Source: Nitrospirota bacterium (GTDB lineage: Bacteria > Nitrospirota > Nitrospiria > Nitrospirales > UBA8639). From it: a DNA stretch of 7,912 nt. The stretch covers positions 1 to 7,912 of the forward strand of contig JAOUNC010000122.1 in NCBI GenBank assembly GCA_029881175.1, read 5' to 3'. The translations under genes and the position numbers were made by a program. Within the stretch, counting starts at the first letter, position 1; each line of letters starts with the position of its first letter. Positions 1 through 6,555 of this stretch are shown here, in pieces. The notes below the pieces were generated by a model that had not been told where the DNA came from, did no database searches, and saw nothing but the letters and a program-made list of their open reading frames with translations.

Positions 1-1
1 G

Positions 2-415
2 TATAGCGGTAGGGGGAAAGAGGACAACCACCCCCCTTGGGCAGACTTCGAACTTGGCACGCAAAACATTGGATTGATCGCCGGCTTTGCCAAAGCCTGT
101 ACCATCAAACAACAGGATGGCCTCAAGACCGTCAGCTTGGAACGCATCAGAATGAACGTGCGCAAAGCCATATCGAAAATTCCCCATCTGAAAATCCTTG
201 AATGGGAAGGACCGCATAGCCCTGGTATCTTATCGTTGACCTGTAGGGATAAGCAGACGGAAAGACAGCTCCATTCCCAGACCGACACCCTGAGCTGGAA
301 ATCCTTCTGCCTTCCTAAGCACACAGAACAACAAGCATTCCGGTTATCATGGTCCTCCGACACCCCCCAAACAGACCTAGATGCTCTCGTGTCATTTTTT
401 CAGAATATTTCTTGA
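2..415 (+). CDS. PLP-dependent class V aminotransferase / cysteine desulfurase-like protein, C-terminal fragment
   Basis: The frame is open from the left edge to a TGA at 413-415, giving the last 137 residues of a longer protein. A TTG at 74 is the first possible start inside the window, but the frame and its family-like sequence continue upstream of it, so it is not the real start. Near the N-terminal side of the fragment, the stretch WADFELGTQNIGLIAGFAKA resembles the Phe-Glu-x-Gly-Thr-x-Asn segment that precedes the small C-terminal domain in class V aminotransferases (Aminotran_5 fold: cysteine desulfurases, selenocysteine lyases and relatives). The end, FRLSWSSDTPQTDLDALVSF, matches the usual 'R-(L/I)-S-x-x-x-x-T-x-x-D-(I/L)-D-x-L' finish of that family. 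The catalytic lysine and PLP pocket would lie off-window, so the substrate cannot be called. It converges on the caspase gene and nothing links the two functionally. Family placement is from motif recall only. Confidence 0.6.
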   Translation, partial: YSGRGKEDNHPPWADFELGTQNIGLIAGFAKACTIKQQDGLKTVSLERIRMNVRKAISKIPHLKILEWEGPHSPGILSLTCRDKQTERQLHSQTDTLSWKSFCLPKHTEQQAFRLSWSSDTPQTDLDALVSFFQNIS

Positions 416-459
416 TTAATCAGGAAAGTGGAAGAAGTGAAAGAGGAGAGAGGAAGGCA

Positions 460-488
460 GAAGGCCATCCAGAAAGTGGACGGCCTTC
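460..488. terminator. Stem-loop between convergent genes, possible bidirectional terminator
   Basis: A 7-bp perfect stem, GAAGGCC (460-466) with GGCCTTC (482-488), is extended inward, past one mismatch, by TCCA/TGGA around the loop GAAAG. It lies 45 bp after the stop of the aminotransferase-like gene and 20 bp after the stop of the minus-strand caspase gene, which is where a shared terminator belongs. Neither flank carries a clean T-run. The minus-strand side is pyrimidine-rich (C/T), so termination efficiency is uncertain. Confidence 0.45.
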
Positions 489-507
489 GTTCGGTTAGCC
501 AAAGTTC

Positions 508-2778
508 TTATGGTTGGACGAGGACAGTGACAGAGGCAGCCGTCCAATCTCCAACAGGCTGCTGAACAGGCATGGCTTGAAGAGGGGCTACAGCTTCAGC
601 CCCATACGGTATTCCAGGATTGTACCCTTGGCTTTGTCCTCCACCTTGAACACCAGTGGCGTCGGCCTGTTGCCCATAGGCATCACCGGGATACGGTCTT
701 CCCGTCGACGGGGAGTTCTCATAAGCAGCCGGTTCAACCATCGGCTCGTCAGGAACGGTGATCAGACCCCGGGTCATACTACCAATTAACTCATTCCTGA
801 GGCTCACCAATTGCGCCATAGGTTTTCCAACAATCACGCCTTGATCTAATCCGGATTGCCCTGAGGAACCCACCGATTGCCGAATGCGGCTGGTGAGTTG
901 GCGGTCGGTACTGGCAAACACCCGAATCGTATCCACACCAGGAGGATTGGCATAGTCCCAATGAAAACCCGCACGATTCCCGCTGTTTAATGAATCCGGC
1001 AAGAGAATCGACCGACCGGCTCGCACAAACCCGTCAGCGTAGAAATTGGGATTTTGGTAGGGATTGGGGAACAACACATTCACATTGCCTTCTGCATCCA
1101 CATCGACAACCGTAATGTAGCAATCCGTGTCCGTCGTCACTTCCAGTTGCAAGCTGTTTGAAAGGGTCCGAGCCTCACCGGCTTGCCGGATATGATACAC
1201 CGGCGCGTCCATTCGATCACTGACAACCGCAATCCCTCGTTGTCCCACCTGCACCACACGTACGTCCAGATTGATTTGGGTCGCCGGATTTTCAAGCGCC
1301 AACAATTGTGACGCATTGCGAGATTGCACTAAGACCTGGGCCATGGGGTCAAGCGCCTTGGGATTGGCAGAAATCGGCAAGGCTAAAATTTCCTTTTCAC
1401 CATCGGCGCTATACACATGCCAGGTGTGATCCTTGGCATCCACCAAGAATCGCGCAAATTGATCGGCACCAACAAACTCAATCTCCCCAAGTTTATGTTG
1501 GAGGACTCGCTTGAGATCTTCGGCTTGCTCTGCCGCCACGTTCAAAAGACGAACCGGAATACGCTGGGATTGGGGAGCCGGGGCAATCAGGATCGCACGT
1601 CCTTTACCAGTCATGGCGGCCGAATGGCCGGAAGCTTTGGCAATGGCATTGCCATTTTCTACTGATTTCACAACCGCAAAAGCCTGCGCCTTCGCCGGAT
1701 CGAACGCCGTTTCGCCCTCAGGATACATGGCCCACACGGAACCGGGGTCAGCTCCCAACGCCACCGCGTTCACCAACACATAATCAGCGCCTTTCTGCCG
1801 TTGAACAGTGACCCATGATCGTCTGGCCGATTCGGATTCGGCTTGTATCGTTGATTCGGCTTGGCTGCTGAGGACAAAAAACGGTTGTTCAATTCTAGCC
1901 TTGGAGGCTTCTAATTGCGGTTCAGGCATGCTGGTTCGGCCAAACTGATTTTGGATACGCTTGAGTTCGCTTTTAGCTCCAGCGAAAATTTCCCGAGTCG
2001 AGGCACCTGTTGGCGCAGCCTGTAGGCTCTTAAATAAGGAATGAGTAAAAAATCCATGATACCGGCCATCAACGGGCCCATCCAACGCTTCTTCATGGGC
2101 CGCCGCACCACTAAACAGGACATAGGCATGTTTGTTCAGAGGGACAATCGCTCGAGTGAACACCCCGCCTTTTTTGTACAGGGCCACCCGATCATCGGTT
2201 GGAACGGACCGCACTCGCACTTCAAGCCCTCGCGTCGCCGTCCCGGAATGACAAGAGTCCAACACGACGACCGCTTGAGGCGTTTTCAGTTGAGCTAAAA
2301 TGGCCTCTAATTCATCATCCGTAATATCAGGCACCCCTTCGGTGCGTCCGTCCTGCGGCACAATCGTTTCATCTAATTGATCATCAGGTTCGTCTCCATT
2401 TAAATCTTCGACCTGGGATCCATGGCCGGAATAATGGATGTAGACCACGTCATTGGGTCCGGCTACTTTGACGATCGTATTTAAGGCTGCCAACACACCA
2501 GCCCTGGTGGCTGCCTCATCTCGAACCACTTGCACATTGTTGTCTGAAAACCCGTAGCGGGACATCAAGACCTGACGAACCAAATCAATGTCATTCGTGG
2601 TTCCTGGTAGCCTGGGTAAGACCTCATACTTCCCAATACCAATGAGAAGCGCCCGTTTGACGGAAGTATTGGTGGTCGCCCCGAAGGCCGACACGAGACC
2701 CGTCAACCACGACTGGCTCAGAAAAACCAGGGCAATGAGCACCAAGGAGAAAGTGGAGAGCTTGTTGGATGTTTTCAT
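508..2778 (-). CDS. Exported caspase-fold (metacaspase/orthocaspase-like) protease with C-terminal DUF4384 and low-complexity tail
   Basis: This gene encodes 756 residues. The ATG at 2778 is chosen because AAGAGG (2790-2785) lies 6 nt upstream and a good signal peptide follows; a TTG nine codons upstream is in frame but has no such support. Residues 1-34 look like a Sec signal peptide (Lys, then a hydrophobic core at about 9-30, cleavage near VSA/AFGA). Residues about 40-300 form a peptidase C14 caspase domain. Catalytic His119 lies in HYSGHGSQ and Cys176 in VVLDSCHSGTA, and an acidic stretch at 124-143 ends LDETIVPQD as in metacaspases, which cleave after Arg/Lys. Residues about 530-630 match DUF4384 (beta-rich; CYITVVDVDAEGNVNVLFPN followed by an ILLPD strand). 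A variable linker lies between the domains. Residues about 680-750 are low-complexity, with one YPGDAYGQQ motif shared with the repeat protein at the right edge. The gene is divergent from the sigma/anti-sigma pair, suggesting co-regulation. The dyad is intact, so activity in the periplasm or outside the cell is likely; the substrate is unknown. Confidence 0.93.
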   Translation of the reverse strand: MKTSNKLSTFSLVLIALVFLSQSWLTGLVSAFGATTNTSVKRALLIGIGKYEVLPRLPGTTNDIDLVRQVLMSRYGFSDNNVQVVRDEAATRAGVLAALNTIVKVAGPNDVVYIHYSGHGSQVEDLNGDEPDDQLDETIVPQDGRTEGVPDITDDELEAILAQLKTPQAVVVLDSCHSGTATRGLEVRVRSVPTDDRVALYKKGGVFTRAIVPLNKHAYVLFSGAAAHEEALDGPVDGRYHGFFTHSLFKSLQAAPTGASTREIFAGAKSELKRIQNQFGRTSMPEPQLEASKARIEQPFFVLSSQAESTIQAESESARRSWVTVQRQKGADYVLVNAVALGADPGSVWAMYPEGETAFDPAKAQAFAVVKSVENGNAIAKASGHSAAMTGKGRAILIAPAPQSQRIPVRLLNVAAEQAEDLKRVLQHKLGEIEFVGADQFARFLVDAKDHTWHVYSADGEKEILALPISANPKALDPMAQVLVQSRNASQLLALENPATQINLDVRVVQVGQRGIAVVSDRMDAPVYHIRQAGEARTLSNSLQLEVTTDTDCYITVVDVDAEGNVNVLFPNPYQNPNFYADGFVRAGRSILLPDSLNSGNRAGFHWDYANPPGVDTIRVFASTDRQLTSRIRQSVGSSGQSGLDQGVIVGKPMAQLVSLRNELIGSMTRGLITVPDEPMVEPAAYENSPSTGRPYPGDAYGQQADATGVQGGGQSQGYNPGIPYGAEAVAPLQAMPVQQPVGDWTAASVTVLVQP
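667..693 (-). repeat. Single copy of the Y-P-x-D-x-Y-G-Q-Q motif in the caspase tail
   Basis: Codons 696-704 of the caspase read YPGDAYGQQ. The repeat protein at the right edge repeats YPQDPYGQQ. At the DNA level the minus strand reads TATCCCGGTGATGCCTATGG then GCAACAG, against TATCCCCAGGATCCCTATGG then GCAGCAA in the repeats. This shows resemblance beyond amino-acid composition, though the motif is short. Confidence 0.55.
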
Positions 2779-2784
2779 GGTAAG

Positions 2785-2790
2785 CCTCTT
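2785..2790 (-). promoter_or_regulatory. Ribosome binding site deciding the caspase start
   Basis: On the minus strand AAGAGG stands 6 nt before the ATG at 2778. It supports the 756-residue start over the in-frame TTG at 2805, which would place this purine run inside the coding sequence. Confidence 0.6.
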
Positions 2791-2817
2791 TTTCAAATCA
2801 AACAATTATTGGTAAGT

Positions 2818-2846
2818 AGTCTATCTCGGTTGCTTTCATCACTCAA
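2818..2846 (-). promoter_or_regulatory. Candidate sigma-70-type promoter of the caspase gene
   Basis: On the minus strand, TTGAGT (2846-2841) is separated by exactly 17 bp from TAGACT (2823-2818). Each hexamer matches four of six consensus positions. Initiation would fall near 2811, giving a leader of about 33 nt that includes the ribosome binding site. A second possibility is an exact TATAAT on the same strand at 2949-2944, which lacks a recognisable -35 element. The choice is inference. Confidence 0.35.
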
Positions 2847-3102
2847 CCTTGTGTTGTGAGGTATGTCTGCCTTACAGCAAAAAAGGTTCAAAAGCCTTCA
2901 TTCCGCCACCCTCCAGGCCGAGGATTACTCGTTTGTCTTTACTATTATACCTCCCCAACACAGGTCGCTGGCCTCGGCAGCATCCACTTGTCTTGTCCTT
3001 CCTCCTCACCTATGCTAAGGGATCAAACGATCTGACTGTCGACCGTTGCCTAACCACATGGTGATGCCTAGACCGTTTTCCCCGGATTGAACCCTCAGCC
3101 TC

Positions 3103-3687
3103 ATGAATGCGACTCACTGGCAAGACGTGACAGACCTCGACCTACTCAAGGCCTGCCTCCCCGATAATCAGCAAGCCTTTGAAGCCTTGTATCAACGGTA
3201 TGAAAAACGGGTCTTTCATTATTTAATGACGGTGGTCAACGATGCCACCCTCGCGGAGGAAATTCTGGTGGACGTGATGCTGGCAGTCTGGAAAGGACTC
3301 ACCACCTTCCAAGGACAATCTAAAGTCTCCACGTGGATATTTGGGATTGCCCATCATAAAGCGGTCGATGGCTTACGCAAAGTGACCAGTCAACAACGAG
3401 GAGGCATTCCCATCGACGATATCGTAGAATCGCCTGATCCAAAAGACGGGCCCTTTGAAGAAACGAACAAGAATCGACTGGCAGAACTCACGAATCAGGC
3501 CATGATGAACCTTTCCGCCGACCATCGGGAAATCGTCCATATGGCCTTTTACGAAGGTCAATCCTATCCGGAAATTTCAGAATTGCTGGGTATTCCTGTG
3601 AATACTGTCAAAACCCGGGTGTACTATGCCAAACAACAACTGAAAAAAACCCTTCAACACCACGGCGTGAAAGAGGATATTTTGTAA
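3103..3687 (+). CDS. RNA polymerase sigma factor, sigma-70 family, ECF type
   Basis: This gene encodes 194 residues, the usual ECF size. It contains only regions 2 and 4. Region 2 spans about residues 23-95, including the core-binding AEEILVDVMLAVWKG helix and the -10-recognising STWIFGIAHHKAVDGLRK helix. Region 4 spans about residues 132-185, with a helix-turn-helix in SYPEISELLGIPVNTVKTRV that would read the -35 element. Region 1 and region 3 are absent. The ATG at 3103 is the only usable start, because an in-frame TGA lies at 3088-3090. No good Shine-Dalgarno precedes it, so translation may be weak or leader-dependent. The gene is followed after 10 bp by an anti-sigma gene, the standard pairing in which the partner holds the sigma factor inactive at the membrane until an envelope signal arrives. 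Likely targets include its own operon and perhaps the divergent caspase gene (inference). The ECF subgroup cannot be assigned by eye. Confidence 0.95.
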   Translation: MNATHWQDVTDLDLLKACLPDNQQAFEALYQRYEKRVFHYLMTVVNDATLAEEILVDVMLAVWKGLTTFQGQSKVSTWIFGIAHHKAVDGLRKVTSQQRGGIPIDDIVESPDPKDGPFEETNKNRLAELTNQAMMNLSADHREIVHMAFYEGQSYPEISELLGIPVNTVKTRVYYAKQQLKKTLQHHGVKEDIL

Positions 3688-3697
3688 GAAAACCATC

Positions 3698-4390
3698 ATG
3701 GAACCCGAACAACCACTCCATACCGAAGCCATGCTCCTTCCAGAATACGTGAATCGGACGCTCTCGTCTGAGGAAGAGCAACAGGTGGCCAGCCATCTTC
3801 AAACCTGCGTCACGTGCCAACAAGAGCTTCAGGAGGTGACCAACATGCAAGCTGCCATTAAACATACTATCGCCCAACGTCCCGGCCCATCACCGGCCGC
3901 GTTTTCAACCCTCATGCGTCGGATCGAACAGGAAAAGCAGACTCAAGGCGAGAAAAACACTCAACCCACAACCAGCTCATGGTGGGAAACAGTGGAATCC
4001 GCCTTCCGATCGCTCTTTGAAATCCAATGGGTTCCGGCATTAGCCTCCGTGCTCATCGTTGGGCAAGCCTTCCTGCTCCTTTCCCTGATAGGAACACCAG
4101 AAGGACAACAAGGACAGGGAAGCGGAACGATCTATGAACGGGGAATCCCTCAAGGCACGCCAGCCACTCCCTCTCTCAAAATTGAAGTCCAATTCGTGGA
4201 AACTGCCCAGGAGCGTCCAATTCGTGGTCTAGTCCGAGACTTGGGTGGCCGAATCATTGATGGCCCCACGGAGGACGGACGATATACCTTAGGATTTCCA
4301 ATAAGCCCAGGACTCAGCTCCGACTCAATTCTCACCATGCTCGGGAAACACCCTGAACTCGTTCAAAAGGCCCAATTACTGGGCCCTTGA
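3698..4390 (+). CDS. Membrane-anchored zinc-finger anti-sigma factor
   Basis: This gene encodes 230 residues and starts 10 bp after the sigma-factor stop. The cytoplasmic N-terminal part carries the ZAS/zf-HC2 signature H-x3-C-x2-C (His33, Cys37, Cys40 in HLQTCVTC), which binds zinc and clamps the sigma factor. A linker rich in Gln, Thr and Lys follows. A single membrane segment lies at about 111-131 (WVPALASVLIVGQAFLLLSL), preceded by Trp-rich sequence. The remaining hundred or so residues would be periplasmic: a Gly/Gln-rich spacer, then a compact domain (160-230) containing VQFVETAQERPIRGLVRDLG and IIDGPTEDGRYTLGF. That pattern recurs in many anti-sigma factors and resembles a small ferredoxin-like fold; equating it with protease prodomain or inhibitor folds is only an inference. 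The sensor function probably sits here. The start lacks a strong ribosome binding site, consistent with translational coupling to the sigma gene. Confidence 0.9.
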   Translation: MEPEQPLHTEAMLLPEYVNRTLSSEEEQQVASHLQTCVTCQQELQEVTNMQAAIKHTIAQRPGPSPAAFSTLMRRIEQEKQTQGEKNTQPTTSSWWETVESAFRSLFEIQWVPALASVLIVGQAFLLLSLIGTPEGQQGQGSGTIYERGIPQGTPATPSLKIEVQFVETAQERPIRGLVRDLGGRIIDGPTEDGRYTLGFPISPGLSSDSILTMLGKHPELVQKAQLLGP

Positions 4391-4523
4391 AACTTTCCCT
4401 CGCTCCCTTCCTGACTGACCACATCATAATATCTTCCCCGTCAACGTGGGAACCGCGTTGTGGGTAGATGCCAACCCTCTCTACACTTCTTCCCACTGCT
4501 GGACAACACCACCTTATAACCCG

Positions 4524-4543
4524 AATGGGGCATCCCATTTTTT
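4524..4543 (+). terminator. Intrinsic terminator of the sigma/anti-sigma operon
   Basis: A 6-bp stem, AATGGG (4524-4529) with CCCATT (4534-4539), closes a GCAT tetraloop and runs into six consecutive T residues (4538-4543). It lies about 135 bp after the anti-sigma stop. The stem is short but the T-run is good. A second, weaker hairpin, GGCCCA (4369-4374) with TGGGCC (4380-4385), overlaps the end of the anti-sigma gene and has no T-run. Confidence 0.6.
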
Positions 4544-4749
4544 GTTGCTATTTGGTGGAAAAGAATCTTAAGTTAACCCTCATGATTTGAGGACTTTGGT
4601 CTTCGACTCCGAACGACATGATGATTAAGGAAGATTTCATTCAACAGGGTGAACGATGCAACTAGCCATCATGATCCAAATAATGCCCGTGTAGTGTTAA
4701 CAGATAATCCCCAACGATTTTAGACTGCCCGATGATAAGAAGGCATAGG

Positions 4750-4779
4750 TTCATTGTTCAGCTAAAGTAAGGATAAAAT
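4750..4779 (+). promoter_or_regulatory. Candidate promoter of the phospholipase gene
   Basis: TAAAAT (4774-4779) matches five of six positions of the -10 consensus. TTCATT (4750-4755) stands 18 bp upstream as a poor -35. Initiation near 4786 would give a leader of about 75 nt. The weak -35 leaves room for an alternative sigma factor or an activator. Confidence 0.3.
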
Positions 4780-4844
4780 TTGAGCCGGACAGGTTTCAAA
4801 TGTGTGGATTGAGGACAAAGCCCGGCGTCACGATTAATTTAATA

Positions 4845-4850
4845 AAGGAG
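4845..4850 (+). promoter_or_regulatory. Ribosome binding site of the phospholipase gene
   Basis: AAGGAG lies 10 nt before the ATG at 4861. It is the strongest Shine-Dalgarno sequence in the window and supports that start. Confidence 0.7.
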
Positions 4851-4860
4851 AGCTTCTACC

Positions 4861-6555
4861 ATGAACAAAACATCATTGTATTTTGCTTTCATTGTGCTAC
4901 TGATGCTTGGCACTCTTGTGCCTGTTAAAGCGGTTTGGGCGTTAGAAGCTGAAACGAGGGCCAGCATCACTCTGAGCCAACCCGTATATTTCCTCTCACC
5001 GGATGGCAGTCCGGTGCTTGCCGATTCCGGTGAGTATGGAGTTGAGGCAGCGGACGAATGGCTTCGCCTCACACCCGGCACGGAACGTCGGGATGCGCTA
5101 TTGGTCGAAGCCCAAAAAGGGACTCATCAAGACACCGTGGATCATCCCAAAGCCCTGTCGATACCAGGGAATGAAATGAATGAAGCCGATATGCATGTCG
5201 TGCAATTGCTCAATCCCGACGGTTCCAGCTTGATGGCAATCGGAACGTACAGTGGAATCCGATCGCGCGGGCTCCCTGAGAATTTCCTAAACGCCATAGA
5301 GGCACTCCGCGCCAAGAGTAGCAACCGAAACTGTACTCCGGATTTCCAGTTTTTGGATGAGGATTCCAAGCCGGGAAAGGCCTACTCGACCGACAAAACT
5401 CCTCAAGCCTGGATTACCACGGCAACCCAGGATTGGATGGGGAAGTTGCCTGACAACACGAAACTGAACCTAATTTCTATTCCCGGCACTCATGATACTG
5501 GTGCACAAGGAGAACACGGAGGGATTGGGGTAAAGACTCAACCATGGTCAATTACCGAACAGCTCAATGCCGGCATTCGATACTTGGATATTCGCACCCG
5601 AAGAACGAAGGATTCCTTTGCTATTCACCATGGAGATTATTTTCTGGACATGATGTTTGGCGACGTCATGAATGAGGTCACCAGTTTCTTGAAAAACCAT
5701 CCCCAAGAAGTGGTCCTGATGCGTATAAAAAAAGACGAGAAATCCGCGGAGCCGGGTAGTGCCTCGTTTATGGAGATCTGGAAAAGATATATAGGGATTT
5801 ATGGCCAATATGTCTATACTAGGAACAACACAGTCCCCACGCTGGGAGAGGCCAGAGGGAAGATTGTCGTCCTTCGTAACCAATGGGATCCGATCACCGT
5901 AGCAGGCATGATATCTTCTGGTCTGCAAACTGGAGTTGAATATTCAGATCAAAACATTCAGGATAAATACAAGGTCTACGCCCTTGCGCATAAGCATAAC
6001 AAAGGGGATAGTGTCTCCCTGCCATCCAAAAAAGACGTAATTAAGGCCTATATCGCGGTGGCTCTTTCACTGCCTGCCACCAACGGGAAGCTAGTGCTTA
6101 ACCATTTGAGTGGGGCAGTGGGAATGGTCCCCAAGGATGTGGCAGACTCCACGAACCCTGACGCCTACCAATTCATTGGGCCATATGGAGGCGTTTCCAA
6201 AAACTTGGGCGTGTTGATTATGGATTATCCAGGGGAAAAACTAGTTTACCGCATTATTAAATCGAATTTTGTCTCATCATGCTCCTGCCAGCCCAGAACT
6301 TTTCGAACAGTGAGCAACAAGACCTGGGCGGAATTTCGGCTTCCCACAAAACCTGTGGGGACAGTCCTTTCCATCGATGGGGGAGCGTATAACAAATACG
6401 TATTTCCCAAATGCAACCGGGTCCATTGGAGCGATCTCAATTTTGCATGCGATGCGATCGGCACCTGGGTGAAAACCATGGGCAGCTGGGGGGCAGATGC
6501 TCTTTGCCAGGGTAGTAAAGGAAATAGTCCCTATGTGGCCGTCGGAAACCGATAG
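4861..6555 (+). CDS. Secreted phosphatidylinositol-specific phospholipase C-like protein (PI-PLC X domain) with extra N- and C-terminal domains
   Basis: This gene encodes 564 residues. Residues 1 to about 28 are a Sec signal peptide (hydrophobic core 6-20, cleavage near VKA or VWA). Residues about 35-140 form an N-terminal region (QPVYFLSPDGSPVLADSGEY, later GTYSGIRSRGLPE) that I do not recognise. Residues about 190-470 are a PI-PLC X domain: His211 in SIPGTHDTG and His256/257 in AIHHGDYF would be the acid/base pair for phosphodiester cleavage. RYLDIRTR (240-247) supplies the active-site Asp/Arg, and VVLMRIKKDE, LVLNHLSG and VLIMDYPGE are barrel strands. This pattern is of the bacterial calcium-independent type, where an Arg stands in for calcium. 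A 94-residue C-terminal extension holds five of the six cysteines (474, 476, 518, 530, 549; the other is 158), compatible with disulfides after export. The gene stands alone with its own ribosome binding site and promoter region. The lipid substrate (phosphatidylinositol, GPI or another glycerophospholipid) cannot be read from sequence. Confidence 0.9.
   Translation: MNKTSLYFAFIVLLMLGTLVPVKAVWALEAETRASITLSQPVYFLSPDGSPVLADSGEYGVEAADEWLRLTPGTERRDALLVEAQKGTHQDTVDHPKALSIPGNEMNEADMHVVQLLNPDGSSLMAIGTYSGIRSRGLPENFLNAIEALRAKSSNRNCTPDFQFLDEDSKPGKAYSTDKTPQAWITTATQDWMGKLPDNTKLNLISIPGTHDTGAQGEHGGIGVKTQPWSITEQLNAGIRYLDIRTRRTKDSFAIHHGDYFLDMMFGDVMNEVTSFLKNHPQEVVLMRIKKDEKSAEPGSASFMEIWKRYIGIYGQYVYTRNNTVPTLGEARGKIVVLRNQWDPITVAGMISSGLQTGVEYSDQNIQDKYKVYALAHKHNKGDSVSLPSKKDVIKAYIAVALSLPATNGKLVLNHLSGAVGMVPKDVADSTNPDAYQFIGPYGGVSKNLGVLIMDYPGEKLVYRIIKSNFVSSCSCQPRTFRTVSNKTWAEFRLPTKPVGTVLSIDGGAYNKYVFPKCNRVHWSDLNFACDAIGTWVKTMGSWGADALCQGSKGNSPYVAVGNR

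Larger units (their letters stand above)
2779..3102. other. Divergent regulatory region between caspase and sigma-factor genes
   Basis: This 324-bp stretch must hold the promoters for both the caspase (leftward) and the sigma/anti-sigma operon (rightward). It contains the candidate caspase promoter at 2818-2846. It also contains a 7-bp inverted pair, GCCGAGG (2917-2923) and CCTCGGC (2972-2978). Between these arms lies CTATTATAC, which offers a -10-like hexamer on either strand (TATTAT on +, exact TATAAT on -). I could not identify a convincing ECF-type -35 (GGAAC-like) and -10 pair on either strand. No coding potential is apparent; the plus-strand open stretch here lacks a ribosome binding site and family-like sequence. 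Confidence 0.5.
4391..4860. other. Intergenic region: operon terminator, then promoter region of the phospholipase gene
   Basis: This stretch of 470 bp has no convincing gene. The first 150 bp are trailer sequence up to the terminator at 4524-4543. The remaining 320 bp are noticeably AT-richer and hold a candidate promoter (4750-4779) and a ribosome binding site (4845-4850). I see no tRNA-like cloverleaf and no repeat shared with the other intergenic regions. Confidence 0.5.

Noticed and set aside
2779..2805. Nine-codon N-terminal extension of the caspase from a TTG start
   Set aside because: The extension would translate the purine-rich ribosome binding site itself and would place charged residues before an already complete signal peptide.
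2849..3064. A 71-codon plus-strand frame in the divergent intergenic region
   Set aside because: It has no ribosome binding site and no recognisable protein features, and it occupies the region that must hold two promoters.
508..4390. Caspase plus sigma factor as an antiphage defence island
   Set aside because: The caspase has a signal peptide, and no nucleic-acid sensor, TPR/WD40 effector, toxin or mobile-element gene accompanies it. Envelope or extracellular function fits better.
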